A stretch of 33,273 nucleotides of DNA from assembly GCA_026388765.1 (NCBI GenBank), contig JAPLJC010000160.1, forward strand, positions 1 to 33,273, read 5' to 3'. The notes under the pieces were generated by a model. The model ran no database searches. It had not been told where the DNA came from and worked only from the letters and a program-made list of their open reading frames with translations. Origin of the DNA: Deltaproteobacteria bacterium. GTDB taxonomy: Bacteria; Desulfobacterota; Desulfobaccia; Desulfobaccales; 0-14-0-80-60-11. This document shows positions 32,825 to 33,273 of the stretch, in pieces. The translations under genes and the position numbers were made by a program. Every line of letters starts with the position of its first letter. The first letter of the stretch is position 1.

Positions 32825-32913
32825 GTGGGGCATCCCCAGGTCCCCGGAGACTGAGGTCGAGAGGGCCGCGAGCCCCCTTCCCATGAGCCGGCGGGGGCTT
32901 GGAGGTTGGATAG

Positions 32914-33273
32914 ATGCCGGAACTGCGCAAAGACCCCATTATCGGCCGCTGGGTAATCATCTCCACCGAACGCGGCAAGCGCCCCCATGACTTCCTGGTC
33001 GAACCGGAAGTGACCAAGGGCGGGTTCTGCCCCTTCGACCCGGGCAACGAACATACCACGCCGCCGGAGATCCTGGCCTACCGGGAGCCGGGCACCGAGC
33101 CCAACACCCCGGGCTGGCTCCTCCGGGTGGTGAACAACAAGTTCCCGGCCCTGGCCAAGGAAGGGCAGTTGGAACGCCGGGGCGAAGGCATGTTCGACCA
33201 GATGAACGGCATCGGGGCCCACGAAGTCATCATCGAAAGCCCCGACCACCAGATCACTCTGGCCACCATTCCC
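32914..33273 (+). CDS. galT: Galactose-1-phosphate uridylyltransferase, 5' part
   Basis: The frame stays open to the window edge, giving the first 120 residues. MPELRKDPIIGRWVIISTER, RPHDF, CPFDPGNEHTTPPE, NNKFPAL and GAHEVIIESPDH are characteristic of GalT, which exchanges UMP between UDP-glucose and galactose-1-phosphate in the Leloir pathway. The catalytic HPH motif lies beyond the edge. The usual zinc motif CxxC reads CPFD (Cys39, Asp42) here. GGAGG lies eight bases before the ATG. Family identity is secure, but a related ADP-glucose or sulfo-sugar nucleotidyltransferase cannot be excluded without the rest. Confidence 0.85.
   Translation, partial: MPELRKDPIIGRWVIISTERGKRPHDFLVEPEVTKGGFCPFDPGNEHTTPPEILAYREPGTEPNTPGWLLRVVNNKFPALAKEGQLERRGEGMFDQMNGIGAHEVIIESPDHQITLATIP

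Larger units (their letters stand above)
32605..32913. other. 309-bp intergenic region before galT
   Basis: It contains the GTAGGGGCGA element (32636-32703), a putative galT promoter and, directly before the galT ribosome site, an AGCCCCC/GGGGGCT inverted repeat (32872-32899). No gene is seen. Confidence 0.6.

Overview
The window is a GC-rich bacterial chromosomal segment carrying mostly housekeeping genes. A SurA/PpiD-type chaperone, TatC, a full-length PlsB, a TIGR03960-type radical SAM protein next to a ribonuclease G, and SelB together suggest a Desulfobacterota-like (former Deltaproteobacteria) organism that can use selenocysteine. This taxonomic call is an inference from gene content. 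No rRNA or tRNA was recognised.

Layout, left to right. Positions 1-3083 (minus) hold dnaE, the replicative polymerase alpha subunit, interrupted by an in-frame TAG at 297-299; the downstream OB-fold region continues in the same frame to the window edge. Positions 3345-4200 (minus) hold a HicAB toxin-antitoxin locus in which a 185-bp palindromic MITE-like element has inserted into hicA with a 5-bp target duplication, creating an in-frame HicA-linker-HicB reading frame. Positions 4411-11502 (plus) encode a CpoB/YbgF-like lipoprotein, a PpiD-like periplasmic chaperone, a TIGR00027-like methyltransferase, an unknown membrane protein, an M24 peptidase and a secreted polysaccharide deacetylase. Positions 12084-19324 (plus) encode a five-PAS hybrid histidine kinase, TatC and PlsB, ending in a strong hairpin terminator shared with the convergent gene. 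Positions 19451-22353 (minus) encode a secreted seven-repeat SBBP beta-propeller and a TIGR00725/LOG-like protein. An M48 lipoprotein protease (plus) follows. A minus-strand block then runs hisA, radical SAM protein, rng and selB, with an AT-rich gene of foreign composition between rng and selB. A DUF2905 membrane protein and the 5' end of galT (plus) close the window.

Two things stand out. Nearly every larger intergenic gap contains short nested palindromes belonging to a few recurring families, and one such element has interrupted a gene (hicA). The AT-rich gene between rng and selB, possibly an Abi/HEPN-type defence protein, is enclosed by a perfect 13-bp inverted repeat embedded in heptamer tandem repeats. 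The dnaE amber codon and the HicA-HicB fusion are the most testable anomalies. Because selB, rng and plsB all end in TAG, the dnaE amber is more likely a nonsense change, a sequence error or a readthrough site than a recoded genome.
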